From positions 1 through 40,007 of IMG/VR virus record IMGVR_UViG_3300031629_000016: 40,007 nucleotides of DNA; one strand, given 5' to 3'. A program made the position numbers and the translations under genes. Of the stretch, positions 31,771-39,459 are shown in pieces. The notes below the pieces were generated by a model. The model worked only from the letters and a program-made list of their open reading frames with translations. It made no database searches and had not been told where the DNA came from. Every line of letters starts with the position of its first letter. Within the stretch, counting starts at the first letter, position 1. This DNA is from a virus.

Positions 31771-32454
31771 TATTGTATGTTTTATGGATATGATTTAGAA
31801 TATGACGATAGTTGTTTTGTGCCAACCACCATCACGAAGTTTACTGCTATAAATGTACCCGTAAAGGGTAAGACCGTATTAGACCTTGGATGTGGCATTG
31901 GCCCACTCGCGGTTTACTTTGCAAAGAATGGTGCCAAGTCGGTAACTGCTAGTGACGTATATGATAAACATATATACTACACCAAAAGAAATGTCGCTAT
32001 CAATCAGTCAACCGATCCTACTGGTACTCAAGTGGATACCATACAGAGTGACCTATTTGAAAATATAGATGACAAGTTTGATGTGATTGCATGTGATGTA
32101 TCTGGTATTGATAGAAGGGTGGCAGAGATGACGGGATGGTTTCCGAAAGGAGTCCCCACTGCCGATGAGACAGGTGCTGATATAATATGCAGGGCGATAC
32201 GCGAGGCCCCATACCATCTGAATAAGGGTGGGGAGTTGTACATATGTACGGCACAGTTTTCAGACGTAGAACGAATAAAAGAAGAGATGAACTCCAGTAC
32301 AATGATGACCAAGGCAGAACAGGTATTCACCAAACAGATACCATTCTCAAAGATACTGTTGGACAATATTGGTGACCTTGACCCCTCGCACTACACCAAA
32401 AAGGGGTCACGGTATGTCTGGGAATTTGGATTGTGGAAAATGAAATTAATATGA
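31768..32454 (+). CDS. SAM-dependent methyltransferase (HemK/RsmC-like fold)
   Basis: 228 residues from ATG 31768, the ATG that ends the 40-bp repeat; ATG 31777 is possible. Motif I VLDLGCGIGPLAVYFAKNGA at 38-57, motif II-like VTASDVYDKHIYYTKRN, and FDVIACDVSGID at the position where N6/PrmC-type enzymes have NPPY, so the substrate amide motif is missing. A helical end follows. Substrate unknown (small molecule, protein or RNA). Its translation start is supplied by a duplicated deaminase tail, which suggests it originally followed the dCMP deaminase directly. Joined to the next gene by ATGA. Confidence 0.78.
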   Translation: MYCMFYGYDLEYDDSCFVPTTITKFTAINVPVKGKTVLDLGCGIGPLAVYFAKNGAKSVTASDVYDKHIYYTKRNVAINQSTDPTGTQVDTIQSDLFENIDDKFDVIACDVSGIDRRVAEMTGWFPKGVPTADETGADIICRAIREAPYHLNKGGELYICTAQFSDVERIKEEMNSSTMMTKAEQVFTKQIPFSKILLDNIGDLDPSHYTKKGSRYVWEFGLWKMKLI

Positions 32455-32753
32455 TTGGTAAGAAATTGGTAACCACATGGATGATTCTACTGTGGGTGTT
32501 GCTATTGCCTATCATTGCATTTATACCACAATCCAATTGCTGGTACTATGCTGGCAAAAGATGGTTCCTTGAAGGATTCAGGGGAAAGATTGTTCCGGTT
32601 GCCAGTAGACGATGGAGAGGATACCACTGTGTCTATGAAGACGAACATGGACAGTTGTGGGAGTTTACATTACAACGGATGCCCAAGTTTGTGCCTTGGT
32701 GGAAATTAATATTGTATCGTGGAATTGAGAGGAAGTATCGTGGAAAGTTATAG
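32451..32753 (+). CDS. Small membrane protein
   Basis: 100 residues from ATG 32451 in an ATGA overlap; a GTG at 32433 is possible. One hydrophobic helix near the start (about 7-25, VTTWMILLWVLLLPIIAFI) then a basic, aromatic-rich soluble part with WRGYHCVYEDEHGQLWEFTL. It overlaps the next gene by 14 bases if that one starts at 32740. Not recognised; membrane location predicted. Confidence 0.65.
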   Translation: MIGKKLVTTWMILLWVLLLPIIAFIPQSNCWYYAGKRWFLEGFRGKIVPVASRRWRGYHCVYEDEHGQLWEFTLQRMPKFVPWWKLILYRGIERKYRGKL

Positions 32754-33369
32754 TCAATTTTTAACTAGGGAGGTGTTTCCTTGTGTAGAGGGTAAACGGG
32801 TTTTAGAAATTGGTTCTCTTACTGGCCGCATTACAGAAGAAATTAGAAAACACACTCCATTGGAAATAACAACAATAGACCCAGACCCGATGGTGAGAAA
32901 ACAAACCACATTCAGTGGTACTGCCAATGACTATTTTAATTATTATTGTTTCGACAAATCGGCGACTGACCACCTTTCTCGATACGATGTAGTTGTTTTG
33001 ATGGGTGTGTTGTACCATTTACATAGTCCACTTCATTTATTGGAGATGATTATAAACAAAATCAGACCAGAGATGTTGATAATTGAAACTGCTACTGGCG
33101 AACCTTACCATGTCGCTGTGGATACCGAATACAGTGGAACGCCTGGCAATGCATGGCCTGATAAAGGAATCGAATACCCGATAAGAACGAACATAAACTT
33201 TTCAACAAAAGATTTGATTGCGACTATCGAAACAACACCCATGAAATTACGAAGAAAGGTTATCTATGAGGAACGATTTGATAATTGGCATGGTGCGAAT
33301 TTGGAACAGGATTCTCTGGAACATAGTAAACGAGGCATGTGGATAGGGCATTTTCAATGGCGGAACTAA
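32740..33369 (+). CDS. Class I SAM-dependent methyltransferase
   Basis: 209 residues from GTG 32740, with AGAGGAAG just before it; GTG 32719 is the longer option. Motif I VLEIGSLTGRITEEI, motif II ITTIDPDP, post-motif VVLMGVLYHLHSPLHLLEMI, and MLIIETATGEPYHV, like tRNA-CmoB/ubiquinone-type small-molecule methyltransferases. The C-terminal part is polar with aromatic residues. Substrate unknown. A second methyltransferase near 31768 suggests that the two modify related targets or one is a spare (inference). Confidence 0.78.
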   Translation: MESYSQFLTREVFPCVEGKRVLEIGSLTGRITEEIRKHTPLEITTIDPDPMVRKQTTFSGTANDYFNYYCFDKSATDHLSRYDVVVLMGVLYHLHSPLHLLEMIINKIRPEMLIIETATGEPYHVAVDTEYSGTPGNAWPDKGIEYPIRTNINFSTKDLIATIETTPMKLRRKVIYEERFDNWHGANLEQDSLEHSKRGMWIGHFQWRN

Positions 33370-33539
33370 TGAAGAAACTTTGGGTAGTGTGGAAACATGC
33401 GCTGGGCTCATTCGATGAAGAGGATGGGTATGATGTTCAAAATGAAAATAGAATATCAGCCATCCGCACGTTCATAGTATTGTCAAACCTAATATGCGTA
33501 TACCTAATTATGATTAATATCCTTGTGGGTTGGTTCTGA
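33369..33539 (+). CDS. Small C-terminally anchored protein
   Basis: 56 residues from ATG 33369 (TAATG join, GGCGGAA upstream); ATG 33357 in frame adds four residues. A soluble N-terminal half (KKLWVVWKHALGSFDEEDGY) and one membrane helix at the end (about 36-55, TFIVLSNLICVYLIMINILV). Not recognised. Tightly joined to both neighbours by TAATG and TGATG, so part of one operon. Confidence 0.6.
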   Translation: MKKLWVVWKHALGSFDEEDGYDVQNENRISAIRTFIVLSNLICVYLIMINILVGWF

Positions 33540-33763
33540 TGGCAGCGATAACACCGATAACACATGAACATGCAAAGAAACCAAAACTAGTCAGTGCTAA
33601 CAAAGACGAGGCAATGGATAGATTATGGGGTGGTGAAAAGACCATAAATAGTAGTTCGCTAAGTGAGGAATTACCTGATGGTTATGAGTGGAACAGTAAA
33701 AGAACTAAAATCGTCCCCGAAGAAGAAAAAGAAGAAGAAGAAAACGCCCCCGAAGACCCATAG
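33539..33763 (+). CDS. Small protein with acidic tail overlapping a basic reading frame
   Basis: 74 residues from ATG 33539 (TGATG join). The N-terminus is polar (MAAITPITHEHAKKPKLVSA), the end is strongly acidic (PEEEKEEEENAPEDP). The DNA behind that tail (33717-33755) is an A/G-rich run that in the next frame gives eight consecutive lysines for the following gene. Not recognised. It overlaps that gene by 86 bases, so one of the two may not be translated from its full predicted start. Confidence 0.55.
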   Translation: MAAITPITHEHAKKPKLVSANKDEAMDRLWGGEKTINSSSLSEELPDGYEWNSKRTKIVPEEEKEEEENAPEDP

Positions 33764-34055
33764 AGTTTACTGTACATATTTTCCTGATGGGAGATACTAC
33801 ATTGGATATTCGTGCAAGAGTGATAAACTATATGAGAAGTACTTTGGCAGTTCTAAGTTTGTCAAGGAGTGGGAAGGCCAATTAAGAAAAGAAACCATAG
33901 TAGAGTATGACCAACGTAACTATGCAAAGATACAGGAATTCCTATATCAATGGCAACAAAGGAAAGACCCAAATTGCCTGAATGACATGTTACATATAAG
34001 ATTGAGAATGGGTTACTTATCAGAGTTTGAACCCGTGGAGTGGACTCCAGTTTAG
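33678..34055 (+). CDS. GIY-YIG-like endonuclease domain protein
   Basis: 125 residues from ATG 33678 (GAGGAA seven bases before); ATG 33684 is possible. After a lysine run (residues 15-22) comes VYCTYFPDGRYYIGYS, matching the GIY-YIG signature with the second motif YYIGYS and the first replaced by VYC. The following part (YFGSSKFVKEWE, YDQRNYAKIQEFLYQW) fits the small domain's helix region; the usual catalytic Glu cannot be placed with confidence. Free-standing GIY-YIG proteins in T4-like phages are homing or degradation endonucleases. Without a DNA-binding NUMOD module it would be a minimal nuclease. Confidence 0.62.
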   Translation: MVMSGTVKELKSSPKKKKKKKKTPPKTHRVYCTYFPDGRYYIGYSCKSDKLYEKYFGSSKFVKEWEGQLRKETIVEYDQRNYAKIQEFLYQWQQRKDPNCLNDMLHIRLRMGYLSEFEPVEWTPV

Positions 34056-34069
34056 GAGATAGTAAAATA

Positions 34070-35029
34070 ATGGTATTATTAATAGGACTGCTGTTCTCAG
34101 CATTATCAGTATCGGCAGTTGCCGCATACTTTTCTATTGTTGGGTTGATGGCAATTTTCAGTGGACTACCCCAATCCATATTTGCTATGGGAGTTGCCTT
34201 GGAGATTGCCAAACTTGTTACCGCATCTTGGGTGTACCAGTATTGGGCAAAGACGCAATGGGTGATGAAGACGTATATGGTCTTAGCGATAATCATACTG
34301 TCCATTATCACATCCATTGGTATATTTGGATTCCTATCTAAAGCGCACATAGACCAGACAGCAACAAATGCCGACTACGCTCTAAGTATTGATGTGATAG
34401 AGTTTAGACTAGACGCAGAGGTCAGCAAACTAAATCAGGCCAGAAACCGCATTGTCGGATTAGATGACACACTCAGAACATCCCAAGGCAAAGATAAGAA
34501 TTATGTTAACGGAAGACAACGAGTTGAACGTGCCGAACTAAATGCACAGATGGATGCTGCCGTTGTTAGGATTGACGAACTCAATCTTGAACTGTTACCA
34601 ATGAGACAACAAACAGCACAGATGGATGCTGAGATAGGCCCCATCAAATACATATCAGAACTAATATACGAGGAGTCAGGCAAGGATAGTGTTGACAAGT
34701 CAGTGCGTATCATTATACTACTGCTCATGTTTGTGTTTGACCCATTGGCCATCGTGTTAGTGATTGCGGCCAACATGAGTTTTAAGGAAAGAACCGGCGG
34801 TAGAATCACAATGATGTCGATTGATGAGTCGGTGGTAGAGGAACAGATAATACCAGAATCTCCAGCAGAGGCATCAGATGATGCTGGTCACCATTTTACC
34901 AGTGAACCACACATTGCTGCAGATATAGATGATTGGGTAATGGATAAGTATGGTACAACTTCTGGTAGTGAAAATTTAACGGATGGCGAGAAGAAGAAAT
35001 TAAAGTGGTTGATAGATAAGGAAACTTAA
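34070..35029 (+). CDS. Conserved multi-span membrane protein with coiled coil
   Basis: 319 residues from ATG 34070; the AGGAGAT lies 11 bases upstream, longer than ideal, but the family starts with a hydrophobic LIGLLFS-type segment here. TM segments about 1-17, 21-41, 75-95 and 215-237 (VRIIILLLMFVFDPLAIVLV). Between them a coiled coil (about 100-200) with RVERAELNAQMDAAVVRIDE. The FGFLSKAHIDQ and FDPLAIVLVIAAN blocks are typical of a widely shared marine T4-like phage protein with no known function. The acidic tail (after about 245) is variable. Inner-membrane location predicted; a role in host takeover is inference. Confidence 0.85.
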   Translation: MVLLIGLLFSALSVSAVAAYFSIVGLMAIFSGLPQSIFAMGVALEIAKLVTASWVYQYWAKTQWVMKTYMVLAIIILSIITSIGIFGFLSKAHIDQTATNADYALSIDVIEFRLDAEVSKLNQARNRIVGLDDTLRTSQGKDKNYVNGRQRVERAELNAQMDAAVVRIDELNLELLPMRQQTAQMDAEIGPIKYISELIYEESGKDSVDKSVRIIILLLMFVFDPLAIVLVIAANMSFKERTGGRITMMSIDESVVEEQIIPESPAEASDDAGHHFTSEPHIAADIDDWVMDKYGTTSGSENLTDGEKKKLKWLIDKET

Positions 35030-35031
35030 TA

Positions 35032-35748
35032 ATGTTATCGTACAAGTATATTGATTTTGTGCCAAAGAGGTTTGATTGGTCTATATGTTTAAGACAACCA
35101 TTTGCCAATAGATTTGATATGTCTGCATCTGAACATGGCGACTGGGCTAGAAACCAAAGTTTTACAGATGCAGAACGACAAACTATCATTGATGAGAGTT
35201 ATTATCAAATCTATGGCCCATTAGACTATTGGCAGATGAAGAACATTCCAATAGAAGATTTCTCATTCTCTACTGTACACGGCAATTCTGTCGAAACGAT
35301 TAAAAGTTATGTGAAGTCTTATCGTGGTTACTTGGGTATATTGATAGGTAACAATAGTTACACCCCATCCACACAGACCAGATTATTCAAACACGCCCAC
35401 TTACCACTAACAACTGACGGCGTAACCTACAAGGACACCTTTACCATAATATACCCGATACATATTGAGGGGGAGGTTACAGAGAGTATGAAAGTATTCT
35501 TTACTGATAAATGTCTAGGCGTCCCCAATTTGACTGCTCCACTTAGAGAACCAGAAGTTGATGTAACCACGATTGATTTCCCCAAACAAGGGCAGGCATT
35601 ACTGGTACATTTTAATTCATGTAATGGTATACACTGGGTTGATGGTTTAACTAATAACAACTTTATAGCACATGCCTTTGATGGTGTCACTATCAATAAA
35701 CAATTCTATGAGGAAACGCATCCGCCATTTTATTATCGCGCTGCGTAA
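35032..35748 (+). CDS. Hypothetical protein, possible double-stranded beta-helix
   Basis: 238 residues from ATG 35032. A pattern RLFKHAHLPL, FTIIYPIHIEGE, QALLVHFNSCNGIHWVD and FIAHAFDGVTI suggests cupin/2-oxoglutarate-oxygenase-type strands with histidines, but a firm metal-binding HxD...H set is not seen. I do not recognise the family for certain. Last gene before the early promoter at 35756. No membrane segment or signal peptide. Confidence 0.5.
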   Translation: MLSYKYIDFVPKRFDWSICLRQPFANRFDMSASEHGDWARNQSFTDAERQTIIDESYYQIYGPLDYWQMKNIPIEDFSFSTVHGNSVETIKSYVKSYRGYLGILIGNNSYTPSTQTRLFKHAHLPLTTDGVTYKDTFTIIYPIHIEGEVTESMKVFFTDKCLGVPNLTAPLREPEVDVTTIDFPKQGQALLVHFNSCNGIHWVDGLTNNNFIAHAFDGVTINKQFYEETHPPFYYRAA

Positions 35749-35755
35749 ATAACCC

Positions 35756-35784
35756 TTGACATTTGCCCTATGATGGTGTATAAT
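35756..35784 (+). promoter_or_regulatory. Consensus sigma70-like early promoter
   Basis: Perfect TTGACA (35756-35761), 17-base spacer and perfect TATAAT (35779-35784), with AAATAACCC before the -35 as at the other early promoters. Predicted start near 35791; the dyad of the twin promoters is degenerate here. Confidence 0.93.
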
Positions 35785-35815
35785 GGTTGTTATCAAATGA
35801 GATGTGGAGAGAAAA

Positions 35816-36886
35816 ATGCCATCCCTATTAACTAATGGTTGTTCTATTACACTTGGTGCGGAACTAGGTGAAACGACTGAAAAACTTGATGATGTATCGT
35901 GGCAGGCCTGCGATTTTCAATACAGACATGACCATCGATGGCCCACTATACTCGCAAAGAAATTGGAATTGTCCCCCGTCAACTTATCTAGGGGCGGTGG
36001 TTCTAATTGGCGTACTTGGAGAACGACTCAAGATTTCTTGTTAGAAACAGACAAGATTGTTAATTGTGCAGTCATACAGATGACAGAAGCAAGTAGGTTC
36101 CAGATACCAATTGGATTTGATTTCATAGACAAATGGCGGCCAACTGAACCAACACCAGATTTCCATAATTGGGCAGACGGCGGGATATGGTCTCAAGAAA
36201 GTGATGTTGGGTATTTTACTCAGGAAGAATATTGTAATTGGAACTGGGGCGAATACCAAACGATGGTTGAAAATATACATGGCACACCAGCGTATTCATT
36301 CCAAAATGACAACGACAAGAACGTCACTGGACATTACCATAATATGAAAGATGAGTTCTCGGCATTGACATTTATGAATCAGTCAGTGCATAGTTTGTTT
36401 GACTATCTCCGCCATGTGATTTACTTACATGATATGTTTGAGAGTAACGAGATACCACACCTAATAGTTGACATGATGATGAACTGGGAAACGTGTCAAA
36501 AATTGAAATCAGAACTAGAAATGATTGACGCCTTTGGCACAGAAGTATTGTCTAATACACCCCCCAGAGGATGTAATTGGCGTACTAAGTGGGCGCATTT
36601 TGATACTTTTGGTGACCCTGAGAAGGATAAGACAAATAAGATTTTCATAAGGACAATGCAAAAATCAGAAATGAGTAGGAAGTTTAATAACCTATTCAAA
36701 ACAGTTTCCACTGCGAAGTGGTTTGATGGTCACCCCTATGCGATGTATTTTAGGGATGCGCCGTACAACAACCAACCCAATGGGTTGTATATCGGGCATA
36801 TGCCGGATGGCCACCCCGATGAGGCATGCCATCAGGCATATGCCGATAGAATATATAATGAACTTAAAGGAAGGAAAATATTATGA
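35816..36886 (+). CDS. SGNH-hydrolase-like protein (GCS variant)
   Basis: 356 residues from ATG 35816, with GGAGAG five bases before it; GTG 35804 would put the ribosome site inside the gene. Block I is LTNGCSITLG (Gly8-Cys9-Ser10) where GDSL enzymes have GDS, so the serine is kept. Block II NLSRGGGSNWRTW has the conserved Gly/Asn pair, an AVIQMTEASRF strand stands at block III, and DGHPDEACHQAYADRIYNEL gives block V with His. This GCSxTxG family recurs in marine phages without known substrate; ester or glycan cleavage is inference. First gene behind a strong early promoter, so it acts early. Confidence 0.68.
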   Translation: MPSLLTNGCSITLGAELGETTEKLDDVSWQACDFQYRHDHRWPTILAKKLELSPVNLSRGGGSNWRTWRTTQDFLLETDKIVNCAVIQMTEASRFQIPIGFDFIDKWRPTEPTPDFHNWADGGIWSQESDVGYFTQEEYCNWNWGEYQTMVENIHGTPAYSFQNDNDKNVTGHYHNMKDEFSALTFMNQSVHSLFDYLRHVIYLHDMFESNEIPHLIVDMMMNWETCQKLKSELEMIDAFGTEVLSNTPPRGCNWRTKWAHFDTFGDPEKDKTNKIFIRTMQKSEMSRKFNNLFKTVSTAKWFDGHPYAMYFRDAPYNNQPNGLYIGHMPDGHPDEACHQAYADRIYNELKGRKIL

Positions 36887-37176
36887 ATGATGTAACCTAT
36901 ACACAAGAGCAACTGCAAAAAGTACTCGTAAATGATAGTAACCACATATCAAATCTCTTACAAACACACGAGGTGGTGCTTGGATACAAGAAACTCGATG
37001 GAACAGAAAGGGATGTCCGTGCTACCCTGAAGCCAGACTTACTGCCTGAGGTGACTAGTCCCGTTCAAACAGGGGGTGCTAAAGTAAAGGACACCCATGT
37101 GACGGTGTATGATACCGAAAAAATGAACTGGCGCACACTAATTGTCGCTAATATTCAATATATTCGATCTTTTTAG
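36883..37176 (+). CDS. SH3-like DUF2693-type protein
   Basis: 97 residues, ATGA overlap with the preceding stop. The motif VLGYKKLDGTERDVRATLKP, LLPEV, then HVTVYDTEKMNWRTLIVANI matches the DUF2693-like family of small beta-barrels in T4-like phages (KxxGxxRxMxxTLxxxxLP ... VWDxxxxxWRSFRxxxI). Function unknown; such folds often bind nucleic acids or host proteins. An N-terminal helix of about 25 residues precedes the barrel. A promoter follows the stop. Confidence 0.75.
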   Translation: MNDVTYTQEQLQKVLVNDSNHISNLLQTHEVVLGYKKLDGTERDVRATLKPDLLPEVTSPVQTGGAKVKDTHVTVYDTEKMNWRTLIVANIQYIRSF

Positions 37177-37186
37177 TAAATAACGC

Positions 37187-37216
37187 TTGACACTTGGTCT
37201 ACACATGTGTTACTAT
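37187..37216 (+). promoter_or_regulatory. Early-type promoter
   Basis: TTGACA (37187-37192) preceded by AAATAACGC as at 913 and 35756, an 18-base spacer, and TACTAT (37211-37216, four of six matches) after GTGT. Weaker than the others; about 31 bases before ATG 37248. Confidence 0.65.
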
Positions 37217-37247
37217 ATAGCCTTAGTAATCATAAAAGAGTCCAATC

Positions 37248-37760
37248 ATGGCACGAATATCAAAAGAAGACTTCCGAAAGGAACCCGCTCCGACTCGGAA
37301 ACGTAGGAAACCTATGACCGAAGAACAACGGGCTGCCGCTGCCGAACGGTTAGCGAAGGCCCGTGAGGAGAAGGCGAAGAAGAACCCTCCGCAACTGAAA
37401 TCTGTCCACCCCGATGTACTGGCGAAAGACGATGATGATATGTTATCGTATGTAAAGGTGAAGGCGTGGATTAAGGCCAACAAAGATAAGTTGCCTTCCC
37501 TGAGACAACAGGAGAAACAAGGTGCTAAGGGTGCTCTTGCTCAATATGAGTCTGTCAGGCATTACATCAATTCGATGGAAAGATACCTGAAAGATTCGGT
37601 ATGGACAAACCAATTTCTTGGCGAAGACCAAGAGAAACGTGTTGTCTGGCGTTGTATTGTTCCAGCGTTTGACGCAGATGGTAATATCAAACGCCAGAAG
37701 GGCGTGTACTACACAGACATACAAGGCGTTTGGGGGGAAGAATCAGATGATAATAATTGA
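37248..37760 (+). CDS. Conserved marine phage protein, basic N-terminus
   Basis: 170 residues. Basic, disordered start (about 1-65) with many Lys/Arg (FRKEPAPTRKRRKPMTEEQR, AAAAERLAKAREEKAKK), then a more ordered part: SVHPDVLAKDDDDMLSYVKVK, ALAQYESVRHYINSME, RVVWRCIVPAFDADGN and GVYYTDIQGVWG. I recall this layout from T4-like cyanophages where it precedes the RNase H gene; no function known. It overlaps RNase H by 14 bases. First gene of the 37187 promoter unit. Confidence 0.78.
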   Translation: MARISKEDFRKEPAPTRKRRKPMTEEQRAAAAERLAKAREEKAKKNPPQLKSVHPDVLAKDDDDMLSYVKVKAWIKANKDKLPSLRQQEKQGAKGALAQYESVRHYINSMERYLKDSVWTNQFLGEDQEKRVVWRCIVPAFDADGNIKRQKGVYYTDIQGVWGEESDDNN

Positions 37761-38631
37761 TTACAACCAGATTGGTATAGGCGCCCTCATGGCACACATG
37801 AATGGGTCTAAATCCGAAGTCATGGATACTGACCTAGTTCGCCATATGATACTCAATACCTTACGCAGTTATAAAGCTAAGTACGGTGATGAGTATGGTG
37901 ATTTGGTGATTGCCTGTGACAATAGAAGATACTGGCGGAGGTCGGTATTTCCACAGTACAAGGCGAGTCGAAAGAAGACAAGAGAATCCAGTGGTTATGA
38001 TTGGGCATCTATCTTCCAAGGTTTGTCGATGGTCAAACATGAACTACAACAACACATGCCGTATCCGGTTATTGATGTTGATGGTGCAGAGGCAGATGAT
38101 GTGATTGGTACATTATGTGCATACAGTCAAGACCATGATTTGACAGACCACCCATTGTTCCCAGATGCTCAGAGATTGCTCATTGTGTCGGGTGACCATG
38201 ACTTCCAACAACTACAGAAATATTCTAACGTGGCGCAATTTTCACCCATGAAGAAGAAGTTCGTAGTAATCAAGGAAAGTGCCGAGGCAATACTGCGCGA
38301 ACATATCATACGCGGTGACAAGGGCGATGGTGTACCCAATATCCTCAGTTGTGATAATAGTTTTGTTGATGGCATACGACAGACACCTATTCGTAAAGTT
38401 CTAGTTGCTGAGTGGAAGACTCAGAAACCAGAGGAGTGGGTGACGGGTGATATGGCCGCAGGGTATATCCGAAACAAGACTATGGTGGATTTGACATGTA
38501 CGCCCGATGACATCAAGGAACAGATTGTCAATCAATACGAGGCTCAATTAAATAAGTCCTCCGAGGACATGTATAAATATTTCATGAACTTTGAATTAGA
38601 CAGACTAATTGATGTGATTGATGACTTTTAA
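37747..38631 (+). CDS. rnh: T4-type RNase H (5' nuclease, FEN-like)
   Basis: 294 residues from ATG 37747 (T4 RNase H 305); starts inside the preceding gene after GGAAGA. Removes RNA primers and flap DNA on the lagging strand. Metal site residues of the FEN family: Asp5 (IIIDYN), Asp58 (ACDNRRYWRRSVFPQYKASR), Glu115/Asp117/Asp118 (AEADDVI), Asp150 and Asp152 (SGDHDF), Asp191 and Asp194 in RGDKGDGVPN. Complete acidic set, so probably active. The stop is followed by GGAGAATG for the next gene. Confidence 0.94.
   Translation: MIIIDYNQIGIGALMAHMNGSKSEVMDTDLVRHMILNTLRSYKAKYGDEYGDLVIACDNRRYWRRSVFPQYKASRKKTRESSGYDWASIFQGLSMVKHELQQHMPYPVIDVDGAEADDVIGTLCAYSQDHDLTDHPLFPDAQRLLIVSGDHDFQQLQKYSNVAQFSPMKKKFVVIKESAEAILREHIIRGDKGDGVPNILSCDNSFVDGIRQTPIRKVLVAEWKTQKPEEWVTGDMAAGYIRNKTMVDLTCTPDDIKEQIVNQYEAQLNKSSEDMYKYFMNFELDRLIDVIDDF
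38572..38579 (+). promoter_or_regulatory. Late-promoter-like TATAAATA inside rnh 3' end
   Basis: Exact TATAAATA within the RNase H coding sequence (near its end), 65 bases before the next ATG at 38645. It may be a real late promoter for the downstream genes or chance, since it is in coding DNA. Confidence 0.4.
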
Positions 38632-38644
38632 TGGAGAATGAAAG

Positions 38645-39172
38645 ATGAGAAAATTTAGGCAACAGAACGAGGGTTTCGACTGGATATTTGAAGCCCTAAC
38701 TGTGGAGGAACAAGTCACACGGTTAAAACAATGGAAGACAACCAACCAAGCATTGGTTCCAATAGTAAGAATGGGTGTTGGTGCAGATAAACCAAATTGG
38801 AACCTACCCGAAGGTATGCCAGACAATATTAAGTTAGACATGGCACCAGAAGGATTAGGTGCTACCTCTATAATGATGGAGTGGCGTAGAATCTCACAGT
38901 TTGTTGACCCCAATTCCAACATGAACAATCTAGTTGCTTGGAAACGTGAAATGAACTGGGCCCAGATACTAGAAGGTATCCACCCATCAGAAGCTGCAAT
39001 ATTGACCCATGTTAAAGATGGCACATTGCTTGAACTGTATCCCAAACTAGAGAAACTTCTCGCTGCGATTGGTATCACGGACTACACGAAACCCAAAAAG
39101 AAACGTGCATCCAAGAAGAAGGCAGTCAGCAAGAAAACAGATAGGCCAACCAATCAGGTATTCAGCAAGTGA
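38645..39172 (+). CDS. Conserved marine phage protein (DUF6433-like)
   Basis: 175 residues; GGAG upstream of ATG. Pattern FDWIFEALTVEEQVTRLKQW at the start and LDMAPEGLGATSIMMEWRRI, then a Trp-rich helix (NMNNLVAWKREMNWAQILE) and a basic tail (KPKKKRASKKKAVSKK). This fits what I recall as DUF6433, an uncharacterised family in T4-like cyanophages often near rnh. No catalytic motif is visible; the lysine-rich tail suggests DNA/RNA contact (inference). Confidence 0.75.
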   Translation: MRKFRQQNEGFDWIFEALTVEEQVTRLKQWKTTNQALVPIVRMGVGADKPNWNLPEGMPDNIKLDMAPEGLGATSIMMEWRRISQFVDPNSNMNNLVAWKREMNWAQILEGIHPSEAAILTHVKDGTLLELYPKLEKLLAAIGITDYTKPKKKRASKKKAVSKKTDRPTNQVFSK

Positions 39173-39459
39173 GCGCAGGAGACTCGCTTGAAGCGTGGCG
39201 CAAGAGCGTCGGCAAACTGAGTAGGCGTGATTCGACTATCTCTACAATGACTACCTACTTAGAAGGTCAAATTGCGAAACACCAACTAAATCTAGAAATG
39301 ATGATAGAAAATGAACATCGCCAAGGGCACGCTGCCGACTACGACTATACTGACAGCATTGAGGATGAGTTGGCGGAACTTCACGGATGGATGGGTAAGT
39401 TGACAGCATTAAAGTCTCTGGGTCTGAATGGTAGTTCAGTTGAAGTTCTAAATGGGTGA
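39169..39459 (+). CDS. Small helical hypothetical protein, GTG start
   Basis: 96 residues from GTG 39169, in a GTGA overlap with the preceding stop. Mostly helical and polar (LEAWRKSVGKLSRRDSTI, YLEGQIAKHQLNLEMMIEN, DSIEDELAELHGWMGKL). Not recognised. A coupled start with an unusual GTG is supported by CAGG upstream only weakly. It overlaps the next gene by 8 bases. Confidence 0.6.
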   Translation: MSAGDSLEAWRKSVGKLSRRDSTISTMTTYLEGQIAKHQLNLEMMIENEHRQGHAADYDYTDSIEDELAELHGWMGKLTALKSLGLNGSSVEVLNG

